Of a stretch of 64,000 nucleotides of DNA, positions 43,521 to 54,475 are shown in pieces. Both the position numbers and the translations under genes were made by a program. The stretch is from Bacillota bacterium (GTDB lineage Bacteria > Bacillota > Clostridia > TANB77 > UBA1234): the NCBI GenBank assembly GCA_016280725.1, contig JAEEHF010000036.1, positions 1-64,000 on the forward strand. Direction: 5' to 3'. Position 1 is the first letter of the stretch; every line of letters starts with the position of its first letter. The notes beneath the pieces were generated by a model, which was not told the DNA's origin, ran no database searches, and saw nothing but the letters and a program-made list of their open reading frames with translations.

Positions 43521-44858
43521 TTATCTATATTTATCTAAATTGAAAAATTTCGTGTACTCTCCACGCCATGCAAGTTCAACAGTTCCAACAGAGCCTGCCC
43601 TGTTTTTAGCAAGTATAATCTCGGCAACATTTTTCTTCTCTGTTTCTGGATTGTAAAAATCATCTCTATATATAAACAAAACTATATCGGCGTCCTGCTC
43701 TATAGAACCAGATTCACGAAGGTCAGAAAGTAATGGCCTATGATCCTCTCTAGAATCAGGGCCACGGCTTAACTGAGAAGCTGCAATAATTGGAACTCCT
43801 ATTTCTTTTGCAAGCATTTTTAAAGACCTTGATATATCTGATATATCTTGTTGTCTATTGCTATTTGCTTTGTTTCCTGCATTCATAAGCTGTAAATAGT
43901 CTATTACAATTAAACCAATGTCATATTCCATTTTTAGTTTTCTACAACGTGCTCTAAGTTCTAGCGGAGTATATCCAACAGAATCATCAAGGAATATTTT
44001 TGCCTCTGACACAGTTCCAGATGCATTAGTAAGATTAATCCAGTCGTTATCTTCTAGCTTACCACTTCTAATCTTTTGGCTATCTACCATTGCTTCAGAA
44101 GCTAAAATTCTTCCTGCTAACTCTTCCTTAGACATTTCGAGACTAAAATATACTACTGCTTTATTTGCCTTAAGAGCAGCATTCGTAGCAAGATTTAGCA
44201 TGAATGCAGACTTACCCATACCTGGTCTACCTGCAACAATAATAAGCTGACCTGGGCAAAATCCTAAAGTCTTATTATCTAAATCAACAAAACCTGATGT
44301 AACACCAACTAAAGAACCATCTCTTTTTGATAGTTCTTCTAAATTGTTAAAAGTATCAATCAAAACCTTAGAAATTGGACTATACGTTTTTTGACTCTTT
44401 TTCTCCGAAATAGCAAAAATATTCTTTTCTGCTCTTTCAAGTATTGCCTCAACTTCTTCAGTTCCATCATAACTTAATTTTGTAATCTCATTAGAACTAG
44501 AAATTAATCTCCTAAGCACAGATTTAGCTTCAACTATCCTCGCATAGCTTTCAACGTTAGCAATTGAGTACATAGGATTGTTTAATGATACTAAATATTC
44601 AAATCCATTTACGGTATCGTATTTCCCCCTAATTTCAAGCTGTGACTTTAAAGTTAATAAGTCAATCGGTTCATTTTTATTGTAAAGATCTATCATAGCA
44701 CTATAAATCTCAGCATGCTCTGCTTTGTAAAAGTCATCAGCAGAAAGAATTTCAATAGCTGTAAGAATAGCGTTTTTGTCTACAAGCATTGAACCAAGAA
44801 CCGCTTGTTCAGCTTCCGAATCATATGGAGGTAATCTACTAATCAAATTTTCATTCAT
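43521..44858 (-). CDS. dnaB: Replicative DNA helicase DnaB
   Basis: PYDSEAEQAVLGSMLVD; AGRPGMGKSAFMLNLA. Confidence 0.97.
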   Translation of the reverse strand: MNENLISRLPPYDSEAEQAVLGSMLVDKNAILTAIEILSADDFYKAEHAEIYSAMIDLYNKNEPIDLLTLKSQLEIRGKYDTVNGFEYLVSLNNPMYSIANVESYARIVEAKSVLRRLISSSNEITKLSYDGTEEVEAILERAEKNIFAISEKKSQKTYSPISKVLIDTFNNLEELSKRDGSLVGVTSGFVDLDNKTLGFCPGQLIIVAGRPGMGKSAFMLNLATNAALKANKAVVYFSLEMSKEELAGRILASEAMVDSQKIRSGKLEDNDWINLTNASGTVSEAKIFLDDSVGYTPLELRARCRKLKMEYDIGLIVIDYLQLMNAGNKANSNRQQDISDISRSLKMLAKEIGVPIIAASQLSRGPDSREDHRPLLSDLRESGSIEQDADIVLFIYRDDFYNPETEKKNVAEIILAKNRAGSVGTVELAWRGEYTKFFNLDKYR

Positions 44859-44882
44859 ACCTACTGCCTCTTAAATAATTTT

Positions 44883-45329
44883 CTATTCTGGTACTACATT
44901 AACTTTTATAATACCAGAAACCCCTTCAAATAGTTTTATTTCGATGTTATATACACCAAGAGTTTTAATCGAATCATCTAAAACTATTTTTTTCTTGTCT
45001 ACTTCAGCATAGTATTTTTTATTAAAAGCATCTGCAATATCTTTTGCAGTAATACTTCCAAATGTTTTTCCGTTTTCTCCTGCTTTAATTTTAAAGATTA
45101 ATTCATAGCCCTTCATTTTTTCAGCAAGCTCTTTTGCTTGAGCTATTCCCATATCTTTTTTATATTTATTTGCTTCTTGCTTAGTCTTTAGTTCATTCAT
45201 ATTTTGTGCATCAGCAATTACTGCCAATTTCTTAGGCAAAAGATAGTTTCTTGCATAACCATCTGAAGCATCAAGAATTTGTCCCTTTTTCCCAACAGAC
45301 TTAATATCTTGTAATAAAATAACTTTCAT
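44883..45329 (-). CDS. rplI: 50S ribosomal protein L9
   Basis: MKVILLQDIKSVGKKGQILDASDGYARNYLLPKKLA. Confidence 0.97.
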   Translation of the reverse strand: MKVILLQDIKSVGKKGQILDASDGYARNYLLPKKLAVIADAQNMNELKTKQEANKYKKDMGIAQAKELAEKMKGYELIFKIKAGENGKTFGSITAKDIADAFNKKYYAEVDKKKIVLDDSIKTLGVYNIEIKLFEGVSGIIKVNVVPE

Positions 45330-45359
45330 ATTTGACCTCCAAATGAAAATATTAGTATT

Positions 45360-47348
45360 CTAATCTTTTGTATCTATTGACTCATTAATAGCCTCAATCA
45401 GTTGTTCTTTTGCTTCATCTAAAGTTGCATCATGAACTTGTGCACCAGCAACTGTTTGATGTCCGCCACCACCAAGTTTTTCCAAAACTAGTTGAACATT
45501 TACTCCGCCATTTGAACGCCCACTAATATTTATAAAATCACCCATATCAGCTAATACAAATGAGGTTTCAATTCCGTTAAGTGAGATTAACTCATCTGCA
45601 GCTTGTGCAGCAATTTGCATAGCGTTTGAACTTTTATCATTACATATTGCGATTGCAACATCTTGATGGACTTTTTCTGCGGTCTTTATTACATCTGCAA
45701 CAGCAACATAAGTATCTATATCATTATCAAATAGTTTCTTTACAGTTGAAACATCTACACCTAACTTTTTAAGATATGCTGCGGCTTCAAACGTACGCAC
45801 ACCTGTTTTAAAAGTAAAGTTTTTAGTATCAGTTAGTATTCCAGCATATAAGGCCTCTGCCTCTACTTGAGGAACTTCAACTTTATCGCTTAAATATTGA
45901 ATTACTTCTGTAACAAGTTCAGATGCAGAAGATGCATACACTTCATGGAAAGTAAGAGTAGGATCTGAGATAAACTCTGCACTACGTCTATGATGATCAA
46001 TCAATACAATTTTTGTACCCTTTTCTAGGAACGATGGTTCTTCAACATAGTCTGTTTTATGAGTATCAGTAACAACAACTAAAGTGTCTTGAGAAATCTT
46101 AGAAAGCATTTCATCAGTTGTTAAGAAAACATTATCGTAAGCCTTTTCTTTATTCAATCGCTTTAAAAAGCCATCTAGGCCAATACCCTTACCATTAAAT
46201 AAAATGTATGCTTCCTTTCCAAGTGACTTTGCTATTCTATATATTCCAAGCGCTGAGCCCAAACAATCGGCATCTGGATTCTTATGTCCTATAATACAAA
46301 CATTTTTAGACTCAATAATTAGTTCCTCTAAAGCTTGTGCAACAACTCTTGATTTAACCTTAGTATGCTTTTCTAATTCTTTAGACTTACCACCGAAGAA
46401 TTCGTATTTAGTATCTGTTTTTATTATTGCTTGATCTCCACCACGACCTAAAGCAATGTCAATAGTTGAAAAAGCATTGCGAAATTTTTCTGCTTTTGAA
46501 GCATTATCATTAACAACAGCAATGCTTAAAGTTACAGGTATTTTATTGCTAAAAGCAATGTTTTTTACAGCGTCTAGCACTTCAAATTTATTCTCAGCAA
46601 ATTGTTTAAGGTATTTTCGCTCAAAAGAAATCAAAAACTTATTTCTATCTAATCGTGTAAAAATACCTCCTGTTGGCTCATACCAATTTCTAAGCTCTTT
46701 TTCTATAAGAGCAATTAGCTGTGTTCTTTCGTTATCATTTACCCCTTGAATAACTTCATCATAGTTGTCAACTAGAATAATGCCTATGCAGTCTTTTTGA
46801 TCTTCATAAGCTTTGTACAATCTATAATAATCTGTTTTATCTATGAAGTATAGCATGATATTTTTGCTAACATTTCCTCTTTTGCGGATGTTAACCATAT
46901 TACCTAATATTGCAAAATGCTTATCATGAATACTCTTTTCGATTGATATTTCGTTTGAAGAATCAATAGATTTCTCATTCAAGTCTTTAACTAAATTTTC
47001 AATAAATTTTTCTTTATTAAGTCCTTTTAAAAGTTCATCCAAATGGCTATTATTCCACAATATTTCACCTTGATTATTCATAATCAAAGAAGGAATAGGA
47101 AAATCAAGCAAACTGTCATCTGCAGAAAGCCTTAGCATAAAACTATCTAAGTTTTTAACAATTTTATCGATTTGATTTTTTCTTCTTTTAAAAGTGAAAA
47201 ATAGTATGCTTGCAAATATAATAATTGAGCCAATAATTGTTAAAAATGTTGGCTTTATTACACAAATAGTTATTAATAATAGCAAGATAACTAACAAATA
47301 AATACGATAGTTTTTTACAAAAATCTCATTAGCTTTAATCTTTCGCAT
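45360..47348 (-). CDS. gdpP: GdpP/YybT-like DHH-DHHA1 cyclic dinucleotide phosphodiesterase
   Basis: Two TM helices, degenerate GGDEF-like region, IGHKNPDADCLGSALG, IDHHRRSAEF, GGGGHQTVAGAQV. Confidence 0.92.
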   Translation of the reverse strand: MRKIKANEIFVKNYRIYLLVILLLLITICVIKPTFLTIIGSIIIFASILFFTFKRRKNQIDKIVKNLDSFMLRLSADDSLLDFPIPSLIMNNQGEILWNNSHLDELLKGLNKEKFIENLVKDLNEKSIDSSNEISIEKSIHDKHFAILGNMVNIRKRGNVSKNIMLYFIDKTDYYRLYKAYEDQKDCIGIILVDNYDEVIQGVNDNERTQLIALIEKELRNWYEPTGGIFTRLDRNKFLISFERKYLKQFAENKFEVLDAVKNIAFSNKIPVTLSIAVVNDNASKAEKFRNAFSTIDIALGRGGDQAIIKTDTKYEFFGGKSKELEKHTKVKSRVVAQALEELIIESKNVCIIGHKNPDADCLGSALGIYRIAKSLGKEAYILFNGKGIGLDGFLKRLNKEKAYDNVFLTTDEMLSKISQDTLVVVTDTHKTDYVEEPSFLEKGTKIVLIDHHRRSAEFISDPTLTFHEVYASSASELVTEVIQYLSDKVEVPQVEAEALYAGILTDTKNFTFKTGVRTFEAAAYLKKLGVDVSTVKKLFDNDIDTYVAVADVIKTAEKVHQDVAIAICNDKSSNAMQIAAQAADELISLNGIETSFVLADMGDFINISGRSNGGVNVQLVLEKLGGGGHQTVAGAQVHDATLDEAKEQLIEAINESIDTKD

Positions 47349-47443
47349 ACCAACCCTCCAAACGGTTTTTGTCTAAATAAAATTTTATTACTAACAACCC
47401 TTAAAGTCAATCTAAGCAGTATACATAAAATCCGTACTAATTT

Positions 47444-47632
47444 CTATAGATGTTTAACTTTCTTTATCATTTTTAGAGCTTTAGGCCTCTCAATCATGAT
47501 CATATGACCACATGTAGTACATTTCATTTTAAAATCGACACCAACTCTTAGTATTTCCCATTCATGTCCACCACATGGATGACCTTTTTTTGATTCAATT
47601 ATGTCTCCTACTTTTATGTCTACTTGTTCCAT
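47444..47632 (-). CDS. DUF951 family protein
   Basis: KVGDIIESKKGHPCGGHEWEILRVGVDFKMKCTTCGHMIMIERP. Confidence 0.88.
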   Translation of the reverse strand: MEQVDIKVGDIIESKKGHPCGGHEWEILRVGVDFKMKCTTCGHMIMIERPKALKMIKKVKHL

Positions 47633-47642
47633 AATTCCTCCA

Positions 47643-48500
47643 CTAGATTTCTATAATGGTATCATTTAAATATTCCATTATTGTGCCTTCTGTTTCAAAA
47701 ATGATTTTGTAACTAATTAATTCTTGAGTATCTTTTCCATACTTTTTATTCACAGCATTAATTCCGTATTTTCCATCTCCAATAATTGGAAAACCAACAT
47801 ATGCTAAATGTGCCCTGATCTGGTGTGTCCTTCCAGTTATAAGTTCAACTTCAAGCAGTGATGTGTTGTCTTTATACTTTTTTAAAAGTTTATACTTTGT
47901 TGTTATTTTAACGTAACCCTTTTTAGGTGTATTAGAAATAATTACTATGCTCTTTTTGCTATCTTTAAATAAGTAGTCATTTAATGTATCCTCTTTTTTG
48001 GAAGGAATACCATATACATGCGCTTTATAATATTTATGAATTCTTCTTTCTTTTATTAGCTTTGTCATAATTAGCTCTGCATCACTATTTTTAGCAAATA
48101 TAACTAAGCCTTCTGTATTTCTATCAAGTCTGTGACAAGCCCTAATAAAATCAGAATTAATGTATTCTTTTAATAGCTTTTCCAAGGAATTATTCCCCTG
48201 AATTTCAATATTTGCAGGCTTATTATAAATAATTATATTATTATCATCATATACAATTCTCTTTTTTTCTATTGAGCTAATTTTGCGCTCTCCATTTAGC
48301 AATTCATCACTTATATAAACACTAATTGTATCTCCAGTTGATATAGATACATCTTCTGTAATACGCTTATCGTTTATACGAATATCTTTATTCCTAAGCG
48401 CTTTAAATAGAGTATTTTGATTTAGTTTTGGATATTTACTTCGTATAAAAGAAATAACTTTTTTGTTATTTCCTTTTTCATCCACTATAAGTTTAACCAT
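47643..48500 (-). CDS. RluA-family pseudouridine synthase
   Basis: CHRLDRNTEGLVIFAKN; GRTHQIRAHLAYVGFPIIGDGKYG. Confidence 0.93.
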   Translation of the reverse strand: MVKLIVDEKGNNKKVISFIRSKYPKLNQNTLFKALRNKDIRINDKRITEDVSISTGDTISVYISDELLNGERKISSIEKKRIVYDDNNIIIYNKPANIEIQGNNSLEKLLKEYINSDFIRACHRLDRNTEGLVIFAKNSDAELIMTKLIKERRIHKYYKAHVYGIPSKKEDTLNDYLFKDSKKSIVIISNTPKKGYVKITTKYKLLKKYKDNTSLLEVELITGRTHQIRAHLAYVGFPIIGDGKYGINAVNKKYGKDTQELISYKIIFETEGTIMEYLNDTIIEI

Positions 48501-48518
48501 TTCTACTCCTTCAATGAT

Positions 48519-49178
48519 TTAGTAGTTAGTCTTATATGCTTCCAGCCTTTTAATCTTTGTACCTTTTTCAACAAACTTAGACTCATATTCAGTTTGAACA
48601 TTTTCTTCAATCATATTGTTATATAAATCATACGTCACGTTCTCAAGCCTAAACCCTGCTTCTTTAAATGACTCAATTGAATATGAAAACAAGCTATCAT
48701 TATCAGTTTTTTGAAAAATCTGTTGTTCACCTTTAAAGATAGATGTATATCTTTCCAAAAATTGAGGAGATGTAAGCCTTCTTTTTGCATGTTTAGCTTT
48801 TGGCCATGGATCAGAAAAATTCAAATATATTCTCGATATTTCTTTTTCAAAAACTGAATTAATCTCTGTTGCATCCATCCTAATTATTCTTAAATTAACT
48901 GGTGCATTTTCAAGTTTTTCTAACTTTTTAACTGCCTTAAATATGACACTGTCGTACATTTCAATTCCAATATAGTTTATCTCTGGATGATTAATTGCCA
49001 TTTTTATAATAAAATCTCCTCTACCCATTCCAATCTCAATGTGTATAGGATTAGTATTTTTAAATTCATTATTCCAATTTGATTTAATTTTTTCTGGGTT
49101 TTGGATTACATAATGCGATTTTTCTATATATTCCCCTGCCCCTGGAATGTTTTTAAGTCTCATATTTCCCCCAAACAT
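48519..49178 (-). CDS. trmB: tRNA (guanine-N7-)-methyltransferase
   Basis: IEIGMGRGDFIIKMA; LNFSDPWPKAKHAKRRLTSPQFL. Confidence 0.93.
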   Translation of the reverse strand: MFGGNMRLKNIPGAGEYIEKSHYVIQNPEKIKSNWNNEFKNTNPIHIEIGMGRGDFIIKMAINHPEINYIGIEMYDSVIFKAVKKLEKLENAPVNLRIIRMDATEINSVFEKEISRIYLNFSDPWPKAKHAKRRLTSPQFLERYTSIFKGEQQIFQKTDNDSLFSYSIESFKEAGFRLENVTYDLYNNMIEENVQTEYESKFVEKGTKIKRLEAYKTNY

Positions 49179-49256
49179 ATATTGCTATTTGCTAACCTAT
49201 ATTATATAATATGAAGCACAGTTTATCAATAACTGACACGTTAAGGAGGAATTAAA

Positions 49257-49562
49257 ATGAAGAAAATCGCATTATTTTTAATAGCTATGATTCTATTTAG
49301 TTATTCAGTTGTATTTGCAGATATAATCAACCCAGATACTGTTAACAGTGGTGAAGAACAAGTCGTTGAAGAAGTTGAAACAGTTGTAGAAGACGTTACA
49401 ACTCCATCTGGTTCTACTATTGAAGAAGCTACAAATGAAATAGCTAACGAGATTGAAACTGAACCAGTTGTTACAGAAAAATCACCTAGTCCTTTAGGTG
49501 CTGTTATCGCAATCGTTGTAGTTCTAGTAATCGTTCTATTAGTTGCATTTATAGCTAAATAA
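49257..49562 (+). CDS. Small secreted/membrane-anchored acidic protein
   Basis: AAGGAGG RBS; signal peptide, acidic Ser/Thr linker, C-terminal TM. Confidence 0.6.
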   Translation: MKKIALFLIAMILFSYSVVFADIINPDTVNSGEEQVVEEVETVVEDVTTPSGSTIEEATNEIANEIETEPVVTEKSPSPLGAVIAIVVVLVIVLLVAFIAK

Positions 49563-51106
49563 AAATCAATAATATAATAAAAAACGGTGGAATTAAAATA
49601 TTCCACCGTCTTTTTTTGGTCAAAGTTCCAAATAAAAATGTTAACAAAACATAAGTTATTGATCCTAGTCCAACACCTAAAATTACCCTAATTATTATAT
49701 TTGCAGAAACAAGCATCTTATTTGCAAAAAGAATTACAAAAAGCATTGCAGCCGAGGAAATAATTGTTTTAAGCAAATATATTGCAACTTCTTTATTAAA
49801 TATCCCCTTAGATTTATGATTCATAGATAATGATAGAATAATAGCATTTAGAATTGCACAAACAGCCGTAGATAGTGCAAGTCCAAGATAAGCAAGCTTT
49901 GTGTTTCCTAAAACATAACATAGTATAAAATTGGAGATAACTATAATTATTCCAACTATTAGTGGAGTTTTTGTATCTTGCTTAGCATAGAAAGCTTTAT
50001 TCATAATTTCCACAATACCTGCACCAATAATACCTATAGCATAATACTTAAGAGCATCTGCAGTAAGAAGTGTTGAAGTTGCAGTAAACTCTCCTCTTTC
50101 ATATAGTAAACGAACGATATCCTCGCTATAAATCATTATACCAACAGTAAGAGGAATTAATAAATAGGCTATCATTTTAATTGCATTCTTAAGTGTATTA
50201 ATGTACTCCGTCTTGTCTTCACTAGAGTTTGCTCTTGAAAGCTCTGGAAAAATTACGTTTCCGATAGCATATGAAAATATTCCATAAATTACAATGTACA
50301 ATTTGTAAGAATACTCAAGTGCAGAAACTGCACCATCACCCTTTCCAGAAGCAAAGCTCATGGATACTAAACTGTTAATCGGTATAACTGCTGTACTAAT
50401 TAGAATTGGAATAGCAAGCTTAAATACCTTTTTTATGTTTTCATCCTTAAAATTTATTGAAAACTTAAAACTGTATCCAAATTTTTTAGCAAATGGAATC
50501 TGGATTAAAAACTGTAAAGCCCACGCAATTACAATCGCATAACAAACTCCATGAATTCCTGTTTTATTGCTAAACAGTAGTAAGAATAGTATTACAAAAA
50601 GATTTGATATGGCAGAAGTTCCAGCTGGAACATTAAACTCACCATAACTTTGCAAAAGCCCTATAAACGAAAATGCTAACGCTGTAAAAATTATCATAGG
50701 GAATGTTATTCTAACAAGTTCTGTTGTTAGTATATGTGTTTGTTCATCAAAACCACCAGCGAATATTTTTACAAACATAGGAGCAAATAAGACACCAATA
50801 ACAGATATAAGCGTAGCAACAACAGCGATTATATTTACAAAATTGTTAGCAAATTTATTGGCATTCTCTTTGCCGCTTTTTCTGCATGATTTCATTAAAA
50901 ACCGGTATAAACGTTGAGACTATCGATGAGCTTAGGACAATATCTACTATTTGAGTTGGTATTTTTATTGCAGCAAAATAAGCTGTTGCGTCAAGTCCTG
51001 TACCATAATACTTAGCAAATACAATATCCCTAAGTAGGCCCAAAACTTTCGAAACAGCTGTTATTATAAACACCATACTCAAAGTTTTAAAAATACCTTT
51101 TTTCAT
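49555..51106 (-). CDS. murJ: Lipid II flippase MurJ/MviN; interrupted by a +1 shift at CGG 50873-50875
   Basis: ORF1 ...VFNEIMQKK then C|GGC = GKENANKFANNFVNIIAVV... in ORF2; MATE/MurJ TM pattern. Confidence 0.88.
49584..49617. terminator. Terminator between the 101-aa gene and murJ
   Basis: ACGGTGGAATTAAAATATTCCACCGT + T-run. Confidence 0.85.
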
Positions 51107-51846
51107 TTATTGCTCCTAGTTCTTGCTATTTTTTCTACATTAATATCTCCAAAAAGTGTATCTTGTGTAACTTTTATCCTACTCATTTTTGATAATTCCA
51201 ATAAGCTAAGAAAAGCAGTAACTACTTCAGCCTTTTCTTGCTTTTTCGTTGAAAAGAATTTATTAAAAATGAATTTTGGTTTCTTTAGTAAATATCTAAT
51301 AATTTCCCTAATCTTGCTTTGTACCGTAAATCTTTCAGATACCGCAAGCCTTTTTATATTGTCTGCTTGTAAATTCTTTTTATCAGTCTCTTTTCTAACA
51401 ATTTCCCTATATATATCTGGTATTACCTCTTTAGAAAATTCTTTTGTAAGTTTGCTCTTAGGCAAATCTATCTTAGAAGGTAATTTATATAATCTCTTAT
51501 AATAAGTATTTAACCTATCTCTAAATGAAAATGTGCACTCTTTATAACGCTTATATTCAACCAATAATTTTACAAGATCAAATTCATCATCTTCTTGTTC
51601 TGCCTGAATATTATCGTTTGGTAATAGGCTCTTTGATTTAAGATAGATTAGCTTTGAAGCCATAACTATGAATTCACTTGTAACTTCAAGGTTCATTTCT
51701 TGCATTTTTTTAAGATACTCCAAATACTGGTCTGTAATAACAGATATTTGAATATCTAAAATATCCATCTTGTTTTTTTCGATGAGATGCATTAATAAAT
51801 CAAGCGGTCCCTCAAAGTTTTCTATTTTAACACTAATTTTTTCCAT
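51103..51846 (-). CDS. scpA: Segregation and condensation protein A
   Basis: IENFEGPLDLLMHLIEKNKMDILDIQISVITDQYLEYL. Confidence 0.95.
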   Translation of the reverse strand: MEKISVKIENFEGPLDLLMHLIEKNKMDILDIQISVITDQYLEYLKKMQEMNLEVTSEFIVMASKLIYLKSKSLLPNDNIQAEQEDDEFDLVKLLVEYKRYKECTFSFRDRLNTYYKRLYKLPSKIDLPKSKLTKEFSKEVIPDIYREIVRKETDKKNLQADNIKRLAVSERFTVQSKIREIIRYLLKKPKFIFNKFFSTKKQEKAEVVTAFLSLLELSKMSRIKVTQDTLFGDINVEKIARTRSNK

Positions 51847-51859
51847 TTTGTCTCCAAAA

Positions 51860-52696
51860 TTATAGCGGATTTTCTATTTGAATTTTACGTATTGTATCTA
51901 ACACTAACGTTGTAAAGTTCTTTTCAATTTTTGAAGCTTCTTCCAAAACTTCATCATGATTTGGTGAAATACCTTCATAACCAGTCGCCGACGTAATACA
52001 AGATATTCCTAAAACTCTAATTCCTGAATGTGCTGCAACAATTACTTCAGGAACTGTTGAAGTTCCAACCGCGTCAGCACCAAGGACTCTAAGCATATTA
52101 ATTTCAGCATCAGTTTCATACTGAGGACCCGTCATAAAAGCATATACACCTTCTTGAAGATTGAAACTCATTTCCATTGCAACATTTCTAGCAAGCTTTA
52201 TTAGTTCCGAATCATATACACCTTTCATCAAAGGAAATCTTGGTCCAAGTGAATCTAAATTCTTCCCAATTAAAGGAGATTGAAAACTACAATTTATATG
52301 GTCTTTTATTACCATTAAGTCTCCTGGTGTATATCTTGGGTCAATTCCGCCAGCAGTATTAGTAACAATTAGTACTTCAACTCCAAGTAACGCAAACACT
52401 CTAATTGGAAATGTTATTTCTTGCATTGAAAATCCTTCATAGTAGTGAAGTCTACCTTGCATAGCAACAACATATTTATCATAGACTGTTCCAAAAATTA
52501 ACTTTCCTTCATGGCCCTCAACTGTAGGAGTCTTAAAATATGGTATTTCATCATATGGAATTTCAACTGGATCTTGAATTTCATAAGCAAGTCCACCAAG
52601 ACCAGAACCTAAAACAACAGCAATGTCTGGTTTGTTTGGTATCCTACCTTTTATATATTCAACAGCTTCAAATACTTGCTTTTCAAAATCATCCAT
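51860..52696 (-). CDS. Purine nucleoside phosphorylase
   Basis: VVLGSGLGGLAYEI; GRLHYYEGFSMQEITFPIRV; TNTAGGIDP. Confidence 0.93.
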   Translation of the reverse strand: MDDFEKQVFEAVEYIKGRIPNKPDIAVVLGSGLGGLAYEIQDPVEIPYDEIPYFKTPTVEGHEGKLIFGTVYDKYVVAMQGRLHYYEGFSMQEITFPIRVFALLGVEVLIVTNTAGGIDPRYTPGDLMVIKDHINCSFQSPLIGKNLDSLGPRFPLMKGVYDSELIKLARNVAMEMSFNLQEGVYAFMTGPQYETDAEINMLRVLGADAVGTSTVPEVIVAAHSGIRVLGISCITSATGYEGISPNHDEVLEEASKIEKNFTTLVLDTIRKIQIENPL

Positions 52697-52764
52697 TCTT
52701 ATTTCCTCCTTAGTATTAGTATGCTTACACCTAAATTATCAATCAAAAGCCATAAAAAGTCAAA

Positions 52765-53223
52765 CTATTCTCTAGTAATATCATCTATTATATCATTAAT
52801 AATCTCATATCTATATCCTTTTGATAACAGAAACTTTTTCACCTTTAATATGTTACCAGTTGCGTCATATTTCTTCTTAGCATTGTATATGCATGAATCA
52901 TATTCAAAGTCATAAACTTCAGAAGTGCTAGTTACTTCATCGGCAAGATATTCATCAATCCCCTTTTTTAAAAGTGAAATTTTTAGCTCGCTTGCAGATT
53001 GATGTTTTAGTTTTATAGCATTTTCGACATATTTTTTTGCATACTTAGCATCATTTATGTAGCCTGCTTCTTTGACATAATCTATTATTTGATCAATTGT
53101 AGATTCATCGTATTTTAGAAATTCACATTTCCTTCTAACTTCAGCTTCAGTACGCATCTGATATAGAATATAATTCATTATTTTGTCATCAACTATCATT
53201 TGTACCTCCAAAATAGCTTTCAA
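52765..53223 (-). CDS. recX: RecX-family regulatory protein
   Basis: YINDAKYAKKYVENAIKLKHQSASELKISLLKKGI; adjacent to recA. Confidence 0.88.
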   Translation of the reverse strand: MKAILEVQMIVDDKIMNYILYQMRTEAEVRRKCEFLKYDESTIDQIIDYVKEAGYINDAKYAKKYVENAIKLKHQSASELKISLLKKGIDEYLADEVTSTSEVYDFEYDSCIYNAKKKYDATGNILKVKKFLLSKGYRYEIINDIIDDITRE

Positions 53224-53233
53224 ATAACGGACT

Positions 53234-53261
53234 AAAGGGCGGAAATAATCCCGCCCTTTTT
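53234..53261 (-). terminator. Hairpin downstream of recA
   Basis: AAAGGGCGGGATTATTTCCGCCCTTT. Confidence 0.8.
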
Positions 53262-53265
53262 AGTA

Positions 53266-54372
53266 TTATTCTTCGTCTTCTTCAAACTCATCGTCATCAT
53301 CAGTAACTTTTTCCAAATCTTCTGTAAGTGATTTATCAAAAGCTTCTGCCATATTATCACGAATTTTCTTTTCAACTTCTGAACATATTTCAGGGTTAGT
53401 TTCAAGATACTTTTTAGCATTGTCTCTTCCCTGTGCTATTCTATTTCCTTCATAGCTAAACCATGCTCCTGCCTTTTCGATGATATTCATGTTAACAGCG
53501 ATATCTAATATGTTTCCAACTTTAGAAATACCTTCGCCATACATAATATCAAATTCGCACTCTCTAAATGGAGGAGCAACTTTGTTTTTAACTATTTTAA
53601 CTTTAACTCTATTACCTATTATTTCACCATTATTCTTAAGTTGTTCAGAACGTCTAACTTCCATTCTAACAGAAGCATAGAACTTAAGTGCTCTACCACC
53701 AGGAGTTACTTCTGGATTACCAAACATTATACCAACTTTTTCACGAAGCTGATTTATAAACACTGCAACTGTATTTGATTTATTAAGTACTCCTGCTAGT
53801 TTTCTTAGTGCTTGTGACATAAGTCTTGCTTGAAGAGCAACATGAGTATCTCCCATATCGCCATCTATTTCAGCCTTTGGAACTAGTGCAGCAACAGAGT
53901 CAACAACAACTATGTCTATTGCTCCGCTTCTAACAAGCTCTTCGGTAATTTCTAGTGCTTGCTCACCTGTATCTGGTTGTGATACTAAAAGTTCATCAAG
54001 ATTTACACCTAATTTTCTAGCATAAACTGGATCTAATGCATGCTCTGCATCAATAAATGCTGCAATTCCGCCAAGCTTTTGAGCTTCAGCAATCATGTGA
54101 AGTGCTACAGTAGTTTTACCAGAAGATTCTGGTCCATATACTTCAACAATTCTTCCACGTGGAACACCACCAATTCCTAATGCTATATCTAAGCTCATTG
54201 CTCCAGTTGGAATAGCTTCGATATTAAGGTGAGCACTCTCACCAAGTTTCATAATTGAACCTTTACCAAATTGTTTTTCAATTTGACCAAGCGCATTCTC
54301 TAATGCCTTTTTCTTTTCTTGCATTTCTGGCGATTGTGCTACTGCTTTTTCTTTTTTATCTTTTTCACTCAT
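53266..54372 (-). CDS. recA: Recombinase RecA
   Basis: [16 protein letters not shown]; full length. Confidence 0.98.
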   Translation of the reverse strand: MSEKDKKEKAVAQSPEMQEKKKALENALGQIEKQFGKGSIMKLGESAHLNIEAIPTGAMSLDIALGIGGVPRGRIVEVYGPESSGKTTVALHMIAEAQKLGGIAAFIDAEHALDPVYARKLGVNLDELLVSQPDTGEQALEITEELVRSGAIDIVVVDSVAALVPKAEIDGDMGDTHVALQARLMSQALRKLAGVLNKSNTVAVFINQLREKVGIMFGNPEVTPGGRALKFYASVRMEVRRSEQLKNNGEIIGNRVKVKIVKNKVAPPFRECEFDIMYGEGISKVGNILDIAVNMNIIEKAGAWFSYEGNRIAQGRDNAKKYLETNPEICSEVEKKIRDNMAEAFDKSLTEDLEKVTDDDDEFEEDEE

Positions 54373-54475
54373 AATTATCCTCCTAAATTAACTAAAACAC
54401 ATAAATAATCATGTGATTATTTACAAAAATATCTTAAAACTAAGTTAAAATTCAGTCAACCACTATAACCAAAAA

